Shown: positions 52,711 to 64,000 of the stretch, one piece after another
How the letters are laid out: every line of letters begins with the position of its first letter
How positions within the stretch are numbered: position 1 is the stretch's first letter
Assembly: GCA_023362775.1 (NCBI GenBank)
Contig: JALMGJ010000062.1
Location: 891,501 to 955,500, forward strand
DNA: 64,000 nucleotides
Source: Charina bottae
Taxonomy: Eukaryota; Chordata; Lepidosauria; Squamata; Charinaidae
Reading direction: 5' to 3'
Notes under the pieces: model-generated
Told to the model about the DNA's origin: nothing
Seen by the model: only the letters and a program-made list of their open reading frames with translations
Databases searched by the model: none
Made by a program: the position numbers and the translations under genes

Positions 52711-53884
52711 TTCTAAATCATTTACTAGGTCAGCCGCCTGGAAGCAGTTATCAGTAGCAAGACAGTGAAATAGATAGGAACCGTGCTGCAGGCAAGAGAG
52801 GACCACAGTGCGATGTAACCAGCCATATTGCTACACAACAGCAACTCCAGAGTGTGATTGTTCCTGCTTCTCTTCACTGCGCACTCATCCCTTCGTTATT
52901 CCCTGATTTTTCCAGGGAATTTCAAGGGGAGGCTGGTTGAGCCATTTAAAAAAGAAATCATATTAAAAAATCTCTCTGCACCAGGAGGGAGGTCAGAGAT
53001 ACGGAGGCCTAGATTTAATTCTGCTTTTTCTCTGCTCAATTTTTTGCAAACTCAGTCAGGTTGCAACATCGGTGGGTCCTTCTCTTCCCCCACCCCCAAA
53101 ACAGCCCACCCTTCGGTTCCCCCAAAAGGCAAGTCTGTTTTCCCCGCATGGACGGCGGGGCCCGCTCTCTGCAGGAGCCGATAACGGGAACACAAAATAT
53201 GACCTTGCATGCGACTGTGTGTTGAGGTTTTAAAAAGATCCCTGCCCTGCAAATTTGAAGGGGAGCGTCTTTTCTCGTGCCCGGCGTGGGTTGTGTGTCA
53301 GCAGCATCCGGGCCCAGCTGTCCAAGGACTTGGTTCTTCTCGTAATGAGGCTGTGTTTCCCTCCACATCAATTAAATGCTTTGGCGGAGCTTCAGTTGAA
53401 TGCTTTGCAAAGCATATTTGCATTAATCAAGGTGACTTTGAGAGTGCTCACCAAGGCGCGTTGGCGCACCCAGCTTGGGGGGTTGGAAAAACACCACTGA
53501 CCTGTTGGGAGATCAGATTTTCTTCTTAAAATGCTTGGCCTCCCCCTCCAGCTTCAACCGAGCGTGATCTGGTCAGTTTGGATCCGGTAGATCACATCCT
53601 CCATGTCCAGCTTTAATTAGAGATTCATTCATTCATTCATTCATTCATTCATTCATTCATTCATTTCAAATTATTCTGATGAACATCTTAGCCGCCATCA
53701 TCCTTGGTGCTTCTTAAATTTCTCTTTTTTCAGGTCTCCATTTTTAAAGAGAGACTCAAAATGCCTCCCCCCCCCCCCCCAAGCTTTAGCATCCTTCACC
53801 ATCTTATGCCTCCAGAATCAGTAAGAATGACGTGAGTCCCCACTACATTTGCTAGCTCGGGGCAAATCTGCAATTAATACAAAA
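52711..53884. other. Unassigned sequence with (TTCA)n
   Basis: (TTCA)n at 53625-53664 and a 14-C run near 53767. Overlapping small frames at 53.0-53.5 kb on both strands have no recognisable product. Confidence 0.5.
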
Positions 53885-54045
53885 GGAGAACGTTTGGTCT
53901 CTGTTGAAACAGAGCCCATGAATTAAAAGGAGGTTTAGGCCAGACATCAGGAGGATATTCCTGATATACAAGCTGTCAGCCAGTGATGTGATGAGTTGTC
54001 TTTCACTGGAGACCTTCAAACACAGGCCGGATGGTCATCTACTGT
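53885..54045 (+). mobile_element. CR1 LINE 3' fragment
   Basis: AGGTTTAGGCCAGACATCAGG.. CAAGCTGTCAGCCAGTG.. TTTCACTGGAGACCTTCAAA.. GGCCGGATGGTCATCT, matching the CR1 copy at 14.2 kb without its final repeats. Confidence 0.8.
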
Positions 54046-54128
54046 GAATCTAAATCAAATCACAGCTGAGTCATACAGGTCTATCACACCCTCTACTTCC
54101 CCATCTTCAATGCGCTCTAGTCATTCAG

Positions 54129-54132
54129 CTTT

Positions 54133-54172
<40 letters not shown>
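54129..54172. repeat. (TTTC)n microsatellite
   Basis: About ten copies of CTTT. Confidence 0.95.
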
Positions 54173-54295
54173 TTTTGTAGGCAGTGGGCATCTAAATCAA
54201 ACTTGTTCACACAACCCTGTTAAGACACCACACACCAAACCACAACTTTCCCAACCCCATTTTCGCCAGGTCTATTGCGCAAGTTCGGCCACCTT

Positions 54296-54914
54296 TGTTG
54301 TTGTTTATTCGTCCAGTCGCTTCCGACTCTTCGTGACTTAGTGGACCAGCCCACGCCAGAGCTTCCCGTCGGCCGTCGCCACCCCCAGATCCCCCACGGT
54401 CGAGTCCGTCACTTCCAGAATATCATCCATCCATCTTTCCCTTGGTCAGTCCCCTCTTCCTTTTGCCTTCCACTTTCCCCAGCATCAGCATCTTCTCCAG
54501 GGTATCCTGTCTTCTCATTATGTGGCCAAAGTACTTCAGTTTTGCCTTTAATATCATTCCCTCAAGTGAGCAGTCTGGCTTTATTTCCTGGAGGATGGAC
54601 TGGTTTGATCTTCTTGCAGTCCAAGGCACTCTCAGAATTTTCCTCCAACACCACAGTTCAAAAGCATCTATCTTCCTTCGCTCAGCCTTCCTTATGGTCC
54701 AGCTGTCGCAGCCATAGGTTACTACAGGGAATACCATTGCTTTGACTATGCGGACCTTTGTCGTCGGTGTGATGTCTCTGCTCTTACCTATTTTATCGAG
54801 ATTTGTCATTGCTCTCCTCCCAAGAAGTAGACGTCTTCTGATTTCCTGGCTGCAGTCAGCGTCTGCAGTAATCTTTGCGCCTAGAAATACAAAGTCTGTC
54901 ACTGCCTCCACTTT
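54296..54914 (-). pseudogene. BovB (RTE) LINE 3' fragment, subfamily B
   Basis: On the minus strand: VEAVTDFVFLGAKITADADC.. SWTIRKAERRKIDAFELWCW.. SLEGMILKAKLKYFGHIMRR, very close to the 43.9-kb copy, with a frameshift near 54440. A 12-bp duplication TTCGGCCACCTT lies at 54284-54295 and 54915-54926. Confidence 0.95.
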
Positions 54915-55068
54915 TTCGGCCACCTTAGGCTCAGTGAAATGGCTGTTTAGAGAAGAGGGTAAATGCTGGTGGGCACCAATTCTCCAGCTGCAACCAAATA
55001 TACACGCTAAGCCAATCAGAGAGGTCTCATCCATATCATCTCATTAAAAAAAATGCCTTTGTTGTTCT

Positions 55069-55911
55069 TCAGTCGTTTAGTCGTGTCCGACTCCTTGTGA
55101 CCTCATGGACCATAGCATGCCAGGCCTTCCTGTCCTCCACTGTCACCCGGAGTTTACTCAAATTCATGTTCATTACATCGGTGATGCTATCTAACCATCT
55201 CATCCTCTGCCGTCCCCTTCTCCTTTTGCCTTCAGTCTTTCCCAGCATCAGGGTCTTTTCCAGGGAGTCCTCTCTTCGCATCAGGTGGCCAAAGTATTTG
55301 AGCTTCAGCTTCAGTATCTGTCCTTCCAATGAGCAGTCAGGGTTGATTTCCTTTAGGATTGGCTGGTTTGACCTCCTTGCAGTCCAAGGGACTCTCAAGA
55401 GTCTTCTCCAGCACCACAGTTCAAAAGCATCAATTCTTTGGCGCTCAGCCTTCCTTATGGTCCAACTCTCACAGCCATACATTACTACTGGGAAAACCAT
55501 AGCTTTAACTATACAGACCTTTGTCGGCAAGGTGATGTCTCTGCTTTTTAATATGCTGTCTAGGTTTGCCATAGCTTTCCTCCCAAGGAGCAAGCGTCTT
55601 TTAATTTCATGGCTGCAGTCACCATCTGCGGTGATCTTGGAGCCCAAGAAAATAAAATCTGTCACTGCTTCCATTTCTTCCCCTTCTATTTGCCAGGAAG
55701 AGATGGGACCAGATGCCATGATCTGGTTTTTTTTAATGTTGAGTTTCAAGCCAGCTTTTGCACTCTCCTCTTTCACCCTCATCAAGAGGCTCTTTAGTTC
55801 CTCTTCACTTTCTGCCATTAGGGTGGTATCGTCTGCATATCTGAGGTTGTTGATATTTCTCCCGGCAATCTTAACTCCGGCTTGTGATTCATCCAGCCCG
55901 GCATTTCTCAT
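55069..55911 (-). pseudogene. BovB ORF2, C-terminal third (after second frameshift)
   Basis: 280 codons: AGVKIAGRNINNLRYADDTT with the catalytic YADD near residues 25-28, then EVTDFIFLGSKITADGDC-type and DAFELWCWRRLLRVPWTARR blocks and the QRMRWLDSITDVMNMNLSKL tail. The preceding RT motif (GKGVRQGC..SPCLFNLYAEYI) is readable in this same frame upstream of the apparent start, showing that the start is not real. Confidence 0.95.
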
Positions 55912-57818
55912 GATGTACTCTGCATATAAGTTAAATAAGCACGGTGATAATATACAGCCTTGTCGTACTCCTTTCCCAATTTTGAACCAGTCGGTTGTTC
56001 CATGTCGGTTCTAACTGTTGCTTCTTGACCCGCATACAGGTTTCTCAGGAGACAGGTAAGGTGGTCTGGTACTCCCATCTCTTTAACACTTTGCCACAGT
56101 TTGTTGTGATCCACACAATCAAAGGCTTTAGCGTAGTCAATGAAGCAGAAGTAGATGTTTTTCTGGAACTCTCTTGCTTTTTCCATAATCCAGCGAATGC
56201 TGGCAATCTGATCTCTAGTTCCTCTGCCTCTTCGAAACCCAGCTTGCACTTCTGGTAGTTCTCGGTTCACATACTGCTGAAGCCTAGCTTGTAGGATTTT
56301 GAGCATAACCTTGCTAGCATGTGAAATGAGCGCAATTGTACGGTAGTCTGAACATTCCTTGGCATTGCCTTTCTTTGGAATTGGAACGTAAACTGACCTT
56401 TTCCAATCCTGTGGCCACTGTTGAGTTTTCCAAATTTGTTGGCATATTGAGTGCAGCACTTTAACAGCATCATCTTTTAGGATTTTAAATAGCTCAGCTG
56501 GGATACTGTCTTCTCCGCTAGCTTTGTTGTTAGTAATGCTTCCTAAGGCCCACTTGACTTCACTCTCTAGGATGTCCGGCTCAAGGTCAGTGACCACACC
56601 ATCGTATTTATCAGGGATATTAAGATCTTTCTTGTATAGTTCTTCTGCGTATTCTTGCCACCTCTTCTTAATCTCTTCTGCTTCTGTTAGGTCCCTGCCT
56701 TTTTTGTCCTTTATCATGCCCATCTTTGCACAAAACGTTCCCTTGATATCTCCGATTTTCTTGAAGAGATCTCTAGTCTTCCCCATTCTATTGTTTTCCT
56801 CGATTTCTTTGCATTGTTCATTTAAGAAGGCCTTCTTATCTCTCCTTGCTATTCTCTGGAATTCTGCATTCAGTTGTTTATATCTTTCCCTTTCTCCCTT
56901 GCCTTTTGCTTCCCTTCTTTCCTCAGCTATTTGTAAAGCCTCATCAGTCAGCCACTTTGCTTTCTTGCCTTTCTTTTTCTTTGGGATGGTTTTAGTTGCT
57001 GCCTCCTGTACAATGTTACGAACCTCCATCCATAGTTCTTCAGGCACTCTGTCTACCAGATCTAATCCTTTAAATCTATTCCTCACCTCCACTGTATATT
57101 CATAAGGGATATGATTTAGGTCATACCTGAGTGGTCTAGTGGTTTTCCCTACGTTCTTCAATTTAAGCCTAAATTTTGCGATAAGAAGCTCATGATCTGA
57201 GCCACAGTCAGCTCCAGGTCTTGTTTTTGCTGATTGTATAGAGCTTCTCCATCTTTGGCTGCAAAGTATATAATCAATCTGATTTCGGTATTGACCATCT
57301 GGTGATGTCCATGTGTAGAGTCGTCTCTTGTGTTGTTGGAAAAGAGTGTTTGCTATGACCAGCGTGTTCTCTTGACAAAACTCTATTAGCCTTTGCCCTG
57401 CTTCATTTTGTACTCCGAGGCCGAACTTGCCTGTTATTCCGGTTATTTTTTTACTTCCTACTTTAGCCTTCCAGTCCCCTATGATGAAAAGGATATCTTT
57501 TTTTGGTGTTAGTTCTAGAAGGTTTTGTAGGTCTTCATAGAACCGGTCAACTTCAGCTTCTTCGGCATCAGTGGTTGGGGCATAGACTTGGATCACTGTG
57601 ATGTTGAATGGTTTGCCTTGGATTCGAACTGAAAGCATTCTGTAGTTTTTCAGGTTGTACCCCAGTACTGCCTTTCCCACTCTTTTACTGACTATGAGAG
57701 CTACTCCATTTCTTCTAAGGGATTCTTGCCCACAGTAGTATATATAATGGTCTCCTGAATTAAATTTTCCCATTCCTGTCCATTTTAGTTTACTGATTCC
57801 CAAGATGTCGATGTTCAA
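55908..57818 (-). pseudogene. BovB ORF2, endonuclease and N-terminal RT part
   Basis: 636 codons. The APE-type endonuclease spans about 1-240: VYAP at 78-81, GDWK at 114-117, IDYIL at 181-185 and GSDHELL at 206-212. BovB normally has GDWN; here Asn is replaced by Lys at 117, a catalytic position of APE nucleases. RT motifs follow: NNKASGEDSIP, SDYRTIALIS, FRRGRGTRDQ, CFIDYAKAFDCVDH. A one-base shift near 56005 takes the frame out of GTTDWFKIGKG into an unrelated end. The first codon is not a true start: the frame continues from the 5' piece across a one-base shift near 57820. Confidence 0.95.
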
Positions 57819-58155
57819 TCTTTGTCATCTCATGTTTGACCACATCCAGCTTACCTTGATTCATAGATCTTACATTCCAGGTTCCTATGCAATATTGTTC
57901 TTTACAGCATCGGACTTTCCTTCCACTTCCAGACACATCCACAACTGAGCGTCCTTTCGGCTTTGGCCCAGCCGCTTCACTCTTTCTGGAGCTACTCGGA
58001 ATTGCCCTCCGCTCTTCCCCAGTAGCATTTTGGACACCTTCCGACCTGAGGGGCTCATCTTCCGGCGTCATATCTTTTAGCCTTTTGATACTGTCCATGG
58101 GTTTTCTTGGCAAGAATACTGGAGTGGTTTGCCATTCCCTCCTCCAGTGGACCAC
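57790..58155 (-). pseudogene. BovB ORF2, N-terminal piece
   Basis: 121 codons ending shortly after CCKEQYCIGTWNVRSMNQGK and KLDVVKHEMTKI, the start of the endonuclease. The first Asn-containing motif (TWNVRS) is present. The frame then leaves the family sequence because of one extra base. Confidence 0.9.
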
Positions 58156-58172
58156 GTTTTGTCAGAAACCCC

Positions 58173-58246
58173 TAAATAATTAAATTAAATTAAATTAAAT
58201 TAAATTAAATTAAATTAAATTAAATTAAATTAAATTAAATTAAATT
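58173..58246. repeat. (TTAAA)n microsatellite
   Basis: About 15 copies of AAATT between the BovB 5' end and the next SINE. Confidence 0.95.
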
Positions 58247-58260
58247 CCCTTATTATTAAA

Positions 58261-58592
58261 GGGGGCGTGGTGGCTCAGCAGGTAAGACGCCAGGCTTGTC
58301 GATCGGAAGATCACAAGTTCGGAGGTTCAAATAGCCCTGCGTGACGGAGGGAGCTCCCGCACCAGCCCCAGCTCTTGCCAACCTAGCAATTCGAAAGCAT
58401 GCAAATGCAAGTAGATTAATAGGTACCACTTCGGTGGGTAGGTAACAGCGTTCCGTGTGCGTCATGCTGTCCACATGACCGCGGAAGCGTCTTCGGACAG
58501 CGCTGGCTCTTTGGCTAACAAACGGAGATGAGCACCGGCCCCTAGAGTCGGACACGACTGCTCAAATGTGCGGGGGGAACCTTTACCTTTTA
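58261..58592 (+). mobile_element. Sauria-type tRNA-derived SINE, plus strand
   Basis: GGGGGCGTGGTGGCTCAGCAGG at the 5' end, a damaged B box (GGTTCAAATAGCC), body, and the 3' end GTCGGACACGACTG.. GGGGGGAACCTTTACC. A short CCCTTATT at 58247-58254 and 58594-58601 may be its target duplication. Confidence 0.9.
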
Positions 58593-59464
58593 CCCCTTAT
58601 TGTCCCATTTTTTTTTTCTCCTTTTGGAGAGGCGGCTAGAACTGCCCATGAGCCAAGCAGCTCATCTTTGGGCAGAACATAAATTCAGAAAAGATCTCTG
58701 CTGCAGGAGAAACTAAACCATTGTCTTGAACAAGAGGATATTATTACTGCTCATCGATTGCTTTTCATTGAAAGCAACAGCTTCAGAATCTCATGATTCC
58801 ATCAGGGATATTTTGTGGACGGGATCAACCCATGGACACTCCGATGGAAGCCTCTATTTAAGTGAAGGACACTCTCACTCCCTGCGCGTAAGAAACAGGT
58901 GCGAATCCTGCTCCCAACAACTCTGCCCCATCGTCCCTCCGCCGGCTTGTCACTCTGCCCACAATCAGAAATATTTTTTCAACTCCGGATTGAAAATAAC
59001 TCTGCCACAGATGCTGCTTCCCCAGATGTTCACATTTCTGTTTGCAAATGCGCAGAGCGTTCCCAATTTGCTCAGGACGGGCAGAAGGCTGCGTCCACGG
59101 GCACGCTTTGAGATCGAAGTGCGGAAACGGATGGGAAGCCTGCAAGCTCAGAGCAGGCAGCCTCTTCTCTAGCTTGCCATTCCGTGGATGGGCCGTGATC
59201 TTTTAAAACTGAAGCTGTTTTTTACTCGCGACATCAGCACAGACACCTTCGATGCTCAGGATCAGCTCCCGTTTGGAACGCTCCCCTTCCACAGTTGGGG
59301 CCCCCAATGCCACGGGGCCTGTTTTAAACTGCAAAGCAAGTGTGTGTGTGGGGGAGGCACTGTTGCAAATCTGGTTGCCCCCCGTGCTGGTTTCTGCTGG
59401 GGGATTATACAAGCCTTTTCAAGACTGTTATCTAACAAGTTGTGCATCTTGGTCATGCTAGCTC
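58593..59464. other. Unassigned non-coding sequence
   Basis: Short overlapping open frames at 58.7-59.2 kb on both strands have no recognisable product. No repeat recognised. Confidence 0.5.
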
Positions 59465-59588
59465 CGTGGTTTTCAAACTTGGCGACTTTGAGATGGGCGG
59501 ACTTCAACTCCCAGAATTCCCCAGCCAGCAGGCTTTAAGATGTGTTGAAGTCCACCCATCTTAAAGTTGCCAAGTTTGAAAAACAGTG
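59465..59588. mobile_element. Palindromic hAT-type MITE, diverged
   Basis: CGTGGTTTTCAAACTTGGCG.. GACTTCAACTCCCAGAATTC and the inverse CACCCATCTTAAAGTTGCCA.. AAAAACAGTG. Related to 29.5 kb in the centre, with different end sequence. Target duplication not evident. Confidence 0.75.
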
Positions 59589-59657
59589 GTAACTACTAAC
59601 TAATAAGAGGTCTTTTCCCCTCTTTTCTTTTTCTTTCTTTCTAAGGGAGGGGGGTCT

Positions 59658-59760
59658 CCTTCCTTCCTTCCTTCCTTCCTTCCTTCCTTCCTTCCTTCCT
59701 TCCTTCCTTCCTTCCTTCCTCTCTTTTTCCTTCCTTCCTTCCCTCCCTCCTTCCCTCTCT
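59658..59760. repeat. (CCTT)n microsatellite
   Basis: Long CCTT run decaying into CCCT and CTCT units. Confidence 0.95.
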
Positions 59761-60750
59761 CTCTGCTTTTCCCTTTCTATTTTTATCTATTTATTGACTT
59801 GCATTGTATATCTCTTTAGTGACTTCCCTTCTAAATTCCCCACTGGGCTCTTGCCACGGGGTTGGGATAGATGACCTCGAAGGTCCCTTCCAACCTTATG
59901 GTCCTGTGAAGGGATGTCTCTTAGCATACAAGGCAAATGCAAACCCAGCTAGGAGAAGCAGGGTATCTGAGGACAGCTCCGATTTCTTCCGACAAGGTTC
60001 TGCCACACTGAGGTTTAACCCATGGATATAAATGGCTCCAATGATGATGATGATGATGATGATGAATCTCCCAAAGGAGCCTCAGCGTCAGGGTAAAAGT
60101 AAAAGTTTAGCTTTTATTTTATTTACTTTTTAAGTTTATTTTATTTTATTTATATTATTTTTTAAATATTTATTTTTATATAGATAGATAATATTTATAT
60201 GATTTATTTTATTTAGACTGGCAGCATTTCATAAAGCTGGAAATTCAATTTCCAGTCTCATAAAGGCTCATCAGCAGGGAAGCTTTATTAGAAGATTAAC
60301 TCCTTTTCTAGCAGGGAGACATCTGGAGTTGGTATCATTTCTTTCTCCGTTTTGAGCACGGAAGAAAACTCATCTTCTTTGTCCCCAGTTTGCAAAGGGA
60401 AAGAGAAATTATCTAATTGCTGGTTGGTTGGTTGGTTGGTTGGTTGGTTGGTCTGTCTGTCTGTTGGCGTATTTCTCTCCCGATTAAACAGGAAACAGCC
60501 CCTGCCCAGAAAAAAATCATTCATAAAATCATGGCCATTGATCGTCGACGATCACAAAACACACTGAAGCATCAAAGCACGTGGCATCATCCAGAAAGAA
60601 CAAGTCCAAAATATTCATAACTTCCATCATCAAACTTAACCTGCAAATCAAATTCCATTTCTGGGACGACAATACGAAAGGCCATCTTCTGGGAATCTAA
60701 CCTACAGTATGGGATTTCCTAGTGGTCTCCTTTCCAGAACGAACCAAGTC
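59761..60750. other. Unassigned sequence with microsatellites
   Basis: A CR1 3' patch at 59862-59905 (GGGATAGATGACCTCGAAGG.. CCTTCCAACC), (GAT)n at 60040-60064, an AT-rich stretch near 60110-60200 and (GGTT)n at 60421-60452. Confidence 0.55.
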
Positions 60751-60752
60751 TA

Positions 60753-61162
60753 CAGGTAGTCCTCGCTTAACAACTACAATTGGGACCAGAATTTTGATTA
60801 CTAAGTGAAGCAGTGATTAAGTGAATCCAACCTGATTTTACGGCCTTTTTTGCAGCGGTCGTTAAACAAATCACTGAAGGCGTTAAGCGAACCATGTGGT
60901 TGTTAAGCTAATCACACAGTTCCTCATTGGTTTTGCTTGCCAGAAGCTGGCCAGGAAGGTCAAAAATGGCAATCACATGACCACGGGACGCTGTGACAGT
61001 CATAAATGCGAACTAGTTGCCAAGTGCTCAAATCGTGATCACGTGACTGCTGGGATGCTGCGACGGTCGTAAGTGTGAGGACTGGTCATAAGTCAGTTTT
61101 TCTGGCACCGTTGTAAGTCTGAACCGTCACTAAATGAATGGTAGTAAAGTGAGGACTACCTG
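60753..61162 (+). mobile_element. Tigger-like non-autonomous DNA transposon, complete
   Basis: Starts CAGGTAGTCCTCGCTTAACA and ends GTGAGGACTACCTG, with TA at 60751-60752 and 61163-61164. About 410 bp, no transposase frame. Confidence 0.9.
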
Positions 61163-61164
61163 TA

Positions 61165-62437
61165 GTTAGTTTTCCAAAATCAGCTGGTCCTTACATGGGA
61201 AAAGATCGATGTGGAAGCGAACATAAAAAATTGGCAAAATATTGCATTATTATTATTATTTTTCCTCCTCTTTTCAGCGTCACGCTCACAGATTCTACCA
61301 TTTCTTTTCAGTCCTCTGGGCTTTTTCATTTAGCAGGCTTGCCTTCGTAATTGCAAAGGGCAGGGAGAAGCAGTGTTCCCCCCCCCCCCGGGAAGATTGT
61401 GCAGCCGAGACAATAACCTCCTTGCCGAACGACGGTAGAAACGCATCTAAGTCCTGATTTCTCCAGCATTCATCTTGCTCTCTTCCCCGGGAAATTGAAC
61501 CACCATCGATCTTTATTAAAGCTGGCAACCCATCATGAGAAATGAAGATTTCATCCAAAAACTAGTGTCTTGTGCCAAAGCACTGAGTTTTGGGAATATG
61601 GAGAAGATAGTCAGCCCTTTGCACAGTCAGTCTGTGATGTCCCATTTCCAGTCGGAAAGGCGCGTTTCGGCCGCCGACCCGTCAAACTGAGAAAAAAAAT
61701 GATTTTCCAAGAATAATTTTTTTCCCCCTGTGATTAAACAGCCTAAGTACACCTAGGAGTTGAAAAATCACCTTGTTGTAAAGCAAGGAAGGCTCCTGCT
61801 TCAAAATAGCCCATCCTTTGAGAAGGAACAGCTTCCCCAGATTCTGGGGACTACAAAGAGTTTGCCCTTCCTTTTTTTTTTTTTTTGGAATTTTTCCACT
61901 TCTCCATCTAGACCACATTTCTTGCCTTTCCTGGTGGTCTCCCATCCAAGCCTTAACCAGCTCCAAACCCGCTTAACCTTTCCAAGGTTGCTCAAGGCCG
62001 GGCGGGGGCTGTCCCCCACCCGATTCCCATTTGTTCTCCCAAACGAACGAGCCCAAACCAAAACTCCCCGCAGGTAAGCAAGTGGCACTTCAGGGGGGGG
62101 GGGACAGAAGTGCAGAAAAAGGAGAGAGATGACGGTGCAGGTGAATTGCCGATACTAGAAGCCACCGAGCAAAGTCAGTTTCTCCTCCCCAGCCAGGCAG
62201 AGGAGAAATTTAATTTTTGCACCACCTGTCCTGCGATTTGGTGCGTAAGCAAGGGCGCTGCAAATGCGGTGCCTTGCAAGGAGGCTTCAGATGCACCGTC
62301 GCCAACAACCACCCCCCCTCGCAGAAATAGACAGATGCCATCGACCCAGATAAGCTTGCACCCCCATTGGGGGTATCATCTGCCGGGATAAAGTCTGAAA
62401 CTTGCTTTGACAACCAGCAACAGCTCTCTGCTTAATG
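61165..62437. other. Unassigned non-coding sequence
   Basis: C run near 61380, T run near 61870, G run near 62093. No supported gene. Confidence 0.5.
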
Positions 62438-62512
62438 ATTTATTTATTTTATTTATTATTCGAATTTATCACCGCCCATCTCCACAACAGTAGACTCTGG
62501 GCGGTTTACAAC
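62438..62512 (-). mobile_element. L2-type LINE/SINE 3' tail
   Basis: TTTATTTATTTTATTTATTA.. AATTTATCACCGCCCATCTC.. AGACTCTGGGCGGTTTAC, a well-preserved reversed tail. Confidence 0.8.
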
Positions 62513-62786
62513 ATCAATATTAATATTAATGATCTTTTCCATTTCGGTTTCAGGCGAGAAACTGCCCCGTTGCCTCTCCAAATCACAACCGAGTTCTTAG
62601 AGTGCGCTTTTCTTTTTTCAATTATTTCCAGGTATGAAAAAAGAAGAAGAAATTAATTGCAAATGTTTGGAAGGGAGGCAAACTTTCCCAGGCCTGGTGG
62701 GCGGGGCCATGGCGAGGAGGCGGGGCTCTTGAGGACAAGCTCCACCCCTGAACGCTCAAACAAAACAAAGAAAAAATGTGCAATTT

Positions 62787-62817
<31 letters not shown>

Positions 62818-63100
62818 TTCTTTCCTTCTTTCCAAAGTTTCTTTCCAAAGTTTTGGAGCTGATGCTACACTCCCTGTTATGCATTAGTGCAAATTGGGTG
62901 GAAAATCAAGTCCAATCCCGTGGGCCTATGTGCAATCTTGCTAACCCCAGCTAGTGCTTAAAGGGAAGATGTATATATATATATTCATCCACACCACGAC
63001 AGGGAAAGGCCGTACCTACCTGAAATTGTATTTTTCCTGACTGCCTTGCGCATATTGTCTCCACTGAACGACGACTAACCATCACATGGAGAATTCTACC
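62513..63100. other. Unassigned sequence with (TC)n
   Basis: (TC)n at about 62784-62814, a TATATATATA run near 62971; no supported gene. Confidence 0.5.
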
Positions 63101-63107
63101 AACCAAC

Positions 63108-63749
63108 TGTCAGGGTTTTCCTGTGAAAAGCAAATTGCTTTCTTTACTGTCTGTGTACTTTCTGTTTCTCAAAACAACTTCACTGATAAAGCAGGTGCAG
63201 CTGCAATCACGTGATGTTATGTCTCGTCCGAAATAACTATCTTATGGGAACAAAAGCCCTAACACCCTAACACTTCTCGGGGAGGGGGGGGGGAGACAAA
63301 CTGCTTGGCTAGATGCAACACTGCCATCTCATGGCAGTTTATATTATGTGCAATCCTGAACGCTTTAGGCTTTGTTAATCTGAAAAGCTTTGTGACCCAT
63401 GACTCTAAGATTCCTCCAATCAGAAAGCTGAAACAAGTGTATATCTCAGCTGTGAACTATGGGTCTATGCTTCTTGACTTCTGTCCGGTCTTTTAGCCAT
63501 GTTCATGTATATGTCCTACTTCTGGAGACTGGGAAGTGCGTAGCTATGCATGGCTGTGTGTGTAGGCCATGGCATGAGCTCCTTCATGTCTTCAAACTCT
63601 GCTTGTATGTTTGTTTGTTTTTCTTTTTGCAATAATGTAACTGTATATACATTTATTGCCTTTTATTACAAGTAAACATTTTAGCCATAAACGCTGCACT
63701 CTGTCTGATTGCTCTGCGCCTTAACCCCATACGCCAGCATTATCCCACA
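63108..63749 (+). mobile_element. Candidate solo LTR
   Basis: Begins TGTCAGGGTTTTCC and ends ATTATCCCACA, i.e. TGT..ACA, with a perfect 5-bp duplication CCAAC at 63103-63107 and 63750-63754. The 642-bp length and non-coding content fit a solo LTR. No convincing AATAAA signal was seen, and strand is uncertain. Confidence 0.5.
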
Positions 63750-63924
63750 CCAACACGTCTTATTTTTACCTTCCAGCATTTCACAAAGATCGAACCACCA
63801 TCTAACCATGCTTTGATTCTCGAGCGGCTCCTTCAAAACTAGGGGTTTGGGTCAAAGGTAAAGGTTCAGCTTTGAACGACGTAGTTATGACATTCCTTTG
63901 CTCCCTTTCCTGTTCTTCAAGGCA

Positions 63925-63990
63925 ATAATCCCCTCTTCCGGGGGAGATGGGTGGTGATAAATTTGACAAATAAATAAACAAACAAACAAA
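63925..63990 (+). mobile_element. L2-type LINE/SINE 3' tail
   Basis: AATCCCCTCTTCCGGGGGAG ATGGGTGGTGATAAATTTGAC then AAATAAATAAAC repeats near the window end. Confidence 0.75.
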
Positions 63991-64000
63991 TAATCACATT

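Larger units (their letters stand above)
55058..58160 (-). mobile_element. BovB (RTE) LINE, subfamily A, nearly full length
   Basis: About 3.1 kb, close to the ~3.2 kb of complete BovB. The left edge TTGTTGTTCTTCAGTCGTTT is the 3' terminus; the right edge carries the 5' coding start region (GTGGTCCACTGGAGGAGG in reverse). Coding is split over three frames by two single-base shifts. No clear target duplication was found. Confidence 0.95.

Noticed and set aside
55097..56014. 305-codon plus-strand frame, and similar ones at 54.3-55.0, 45.8-46.1 and 5.5-5.8 kb
   Set aside because: Antisense shadows of BovB coding sequence.

Overview
The window looks like non-genic, repeat-dense DNA from a squamate reptile (lizard or snake). 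The evidence is the mix of repeats: BovB (RTE) LINEs in two subfamilies, tRNA-derived Sauria-type SINEs, L1, CR1 and L2-type LINEs, several families of Penelope-like elements (PLEs), Tigger-like and hAT-like non-autonomous DNA transposons, and many microsatellites. No bacterial operon, rRNA gene, true tRNA gene or CRISPR array is present, and no host gene could be recognised. Every long reading frame with a clear protein match belongs to a retroelement. Species cannot be fixed from sequence alone.

Layout. 1-4.4 kb: L1 element on the minus strand with a complete, uninterrupted ORF2 and a 5'-truncated ORF1, inserted in an older CR1. 4.7-17 kb: old sequence with BovB, Sauria SINE, CR1 and a second RTE-like family, plus a long polypyrimidine tract. 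17.5-25 kb: Tigger-like element, tRNA SINE, BovB, L1 fragment, PLE copy, then a compound tandem array (tetranucleotide followed directly by hexanucleotide). 26.8-33 kb: three hAT-type elements, a large hairpin beside a palindromic MITE, more SINEs and a possible LTR. 34.2-41.5 kb: the longest PLE copy (open reverse transcriptase plus GIY-YIG frame), a VNTR-carrying hAT element, a PLE nested in a Tigger-like element, and a perfect 76-bp inverted repeat made of PLE ends. 42.7-50.6 kb: Sauria SINE, BovB copies, two further PLE families (one a head-to-tail tandem) and an L2-type LINE 3' end. 51-58.6 kb: second VNTR hAT copy, then adjacent BovB copies, one nearly full length (3.1 kb) with two frameshifts. 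58.6-64 kb: MITEs, microsatellites and a candidate solo LTR with 5-bp target duplication.

How the parts relate. Autonomous LINEs (L1, BovB, L2-type, CR1) sit beside SINEs that appear to borrow their 3' ends: Sauria SINE 3' ends resemble BovB, and the second tRNA SINE ends in a hairpin tail of L2 type. Target-site duplications (TSDs) can be read directly for many copies, so insertion boundaries and nesting order are clear. The most interesting signal is a hammerhead-ribozyme-like core at equivalent positions in three distinct PLE-type 3' ends, some of them in tandem or in a perfect palindrome.
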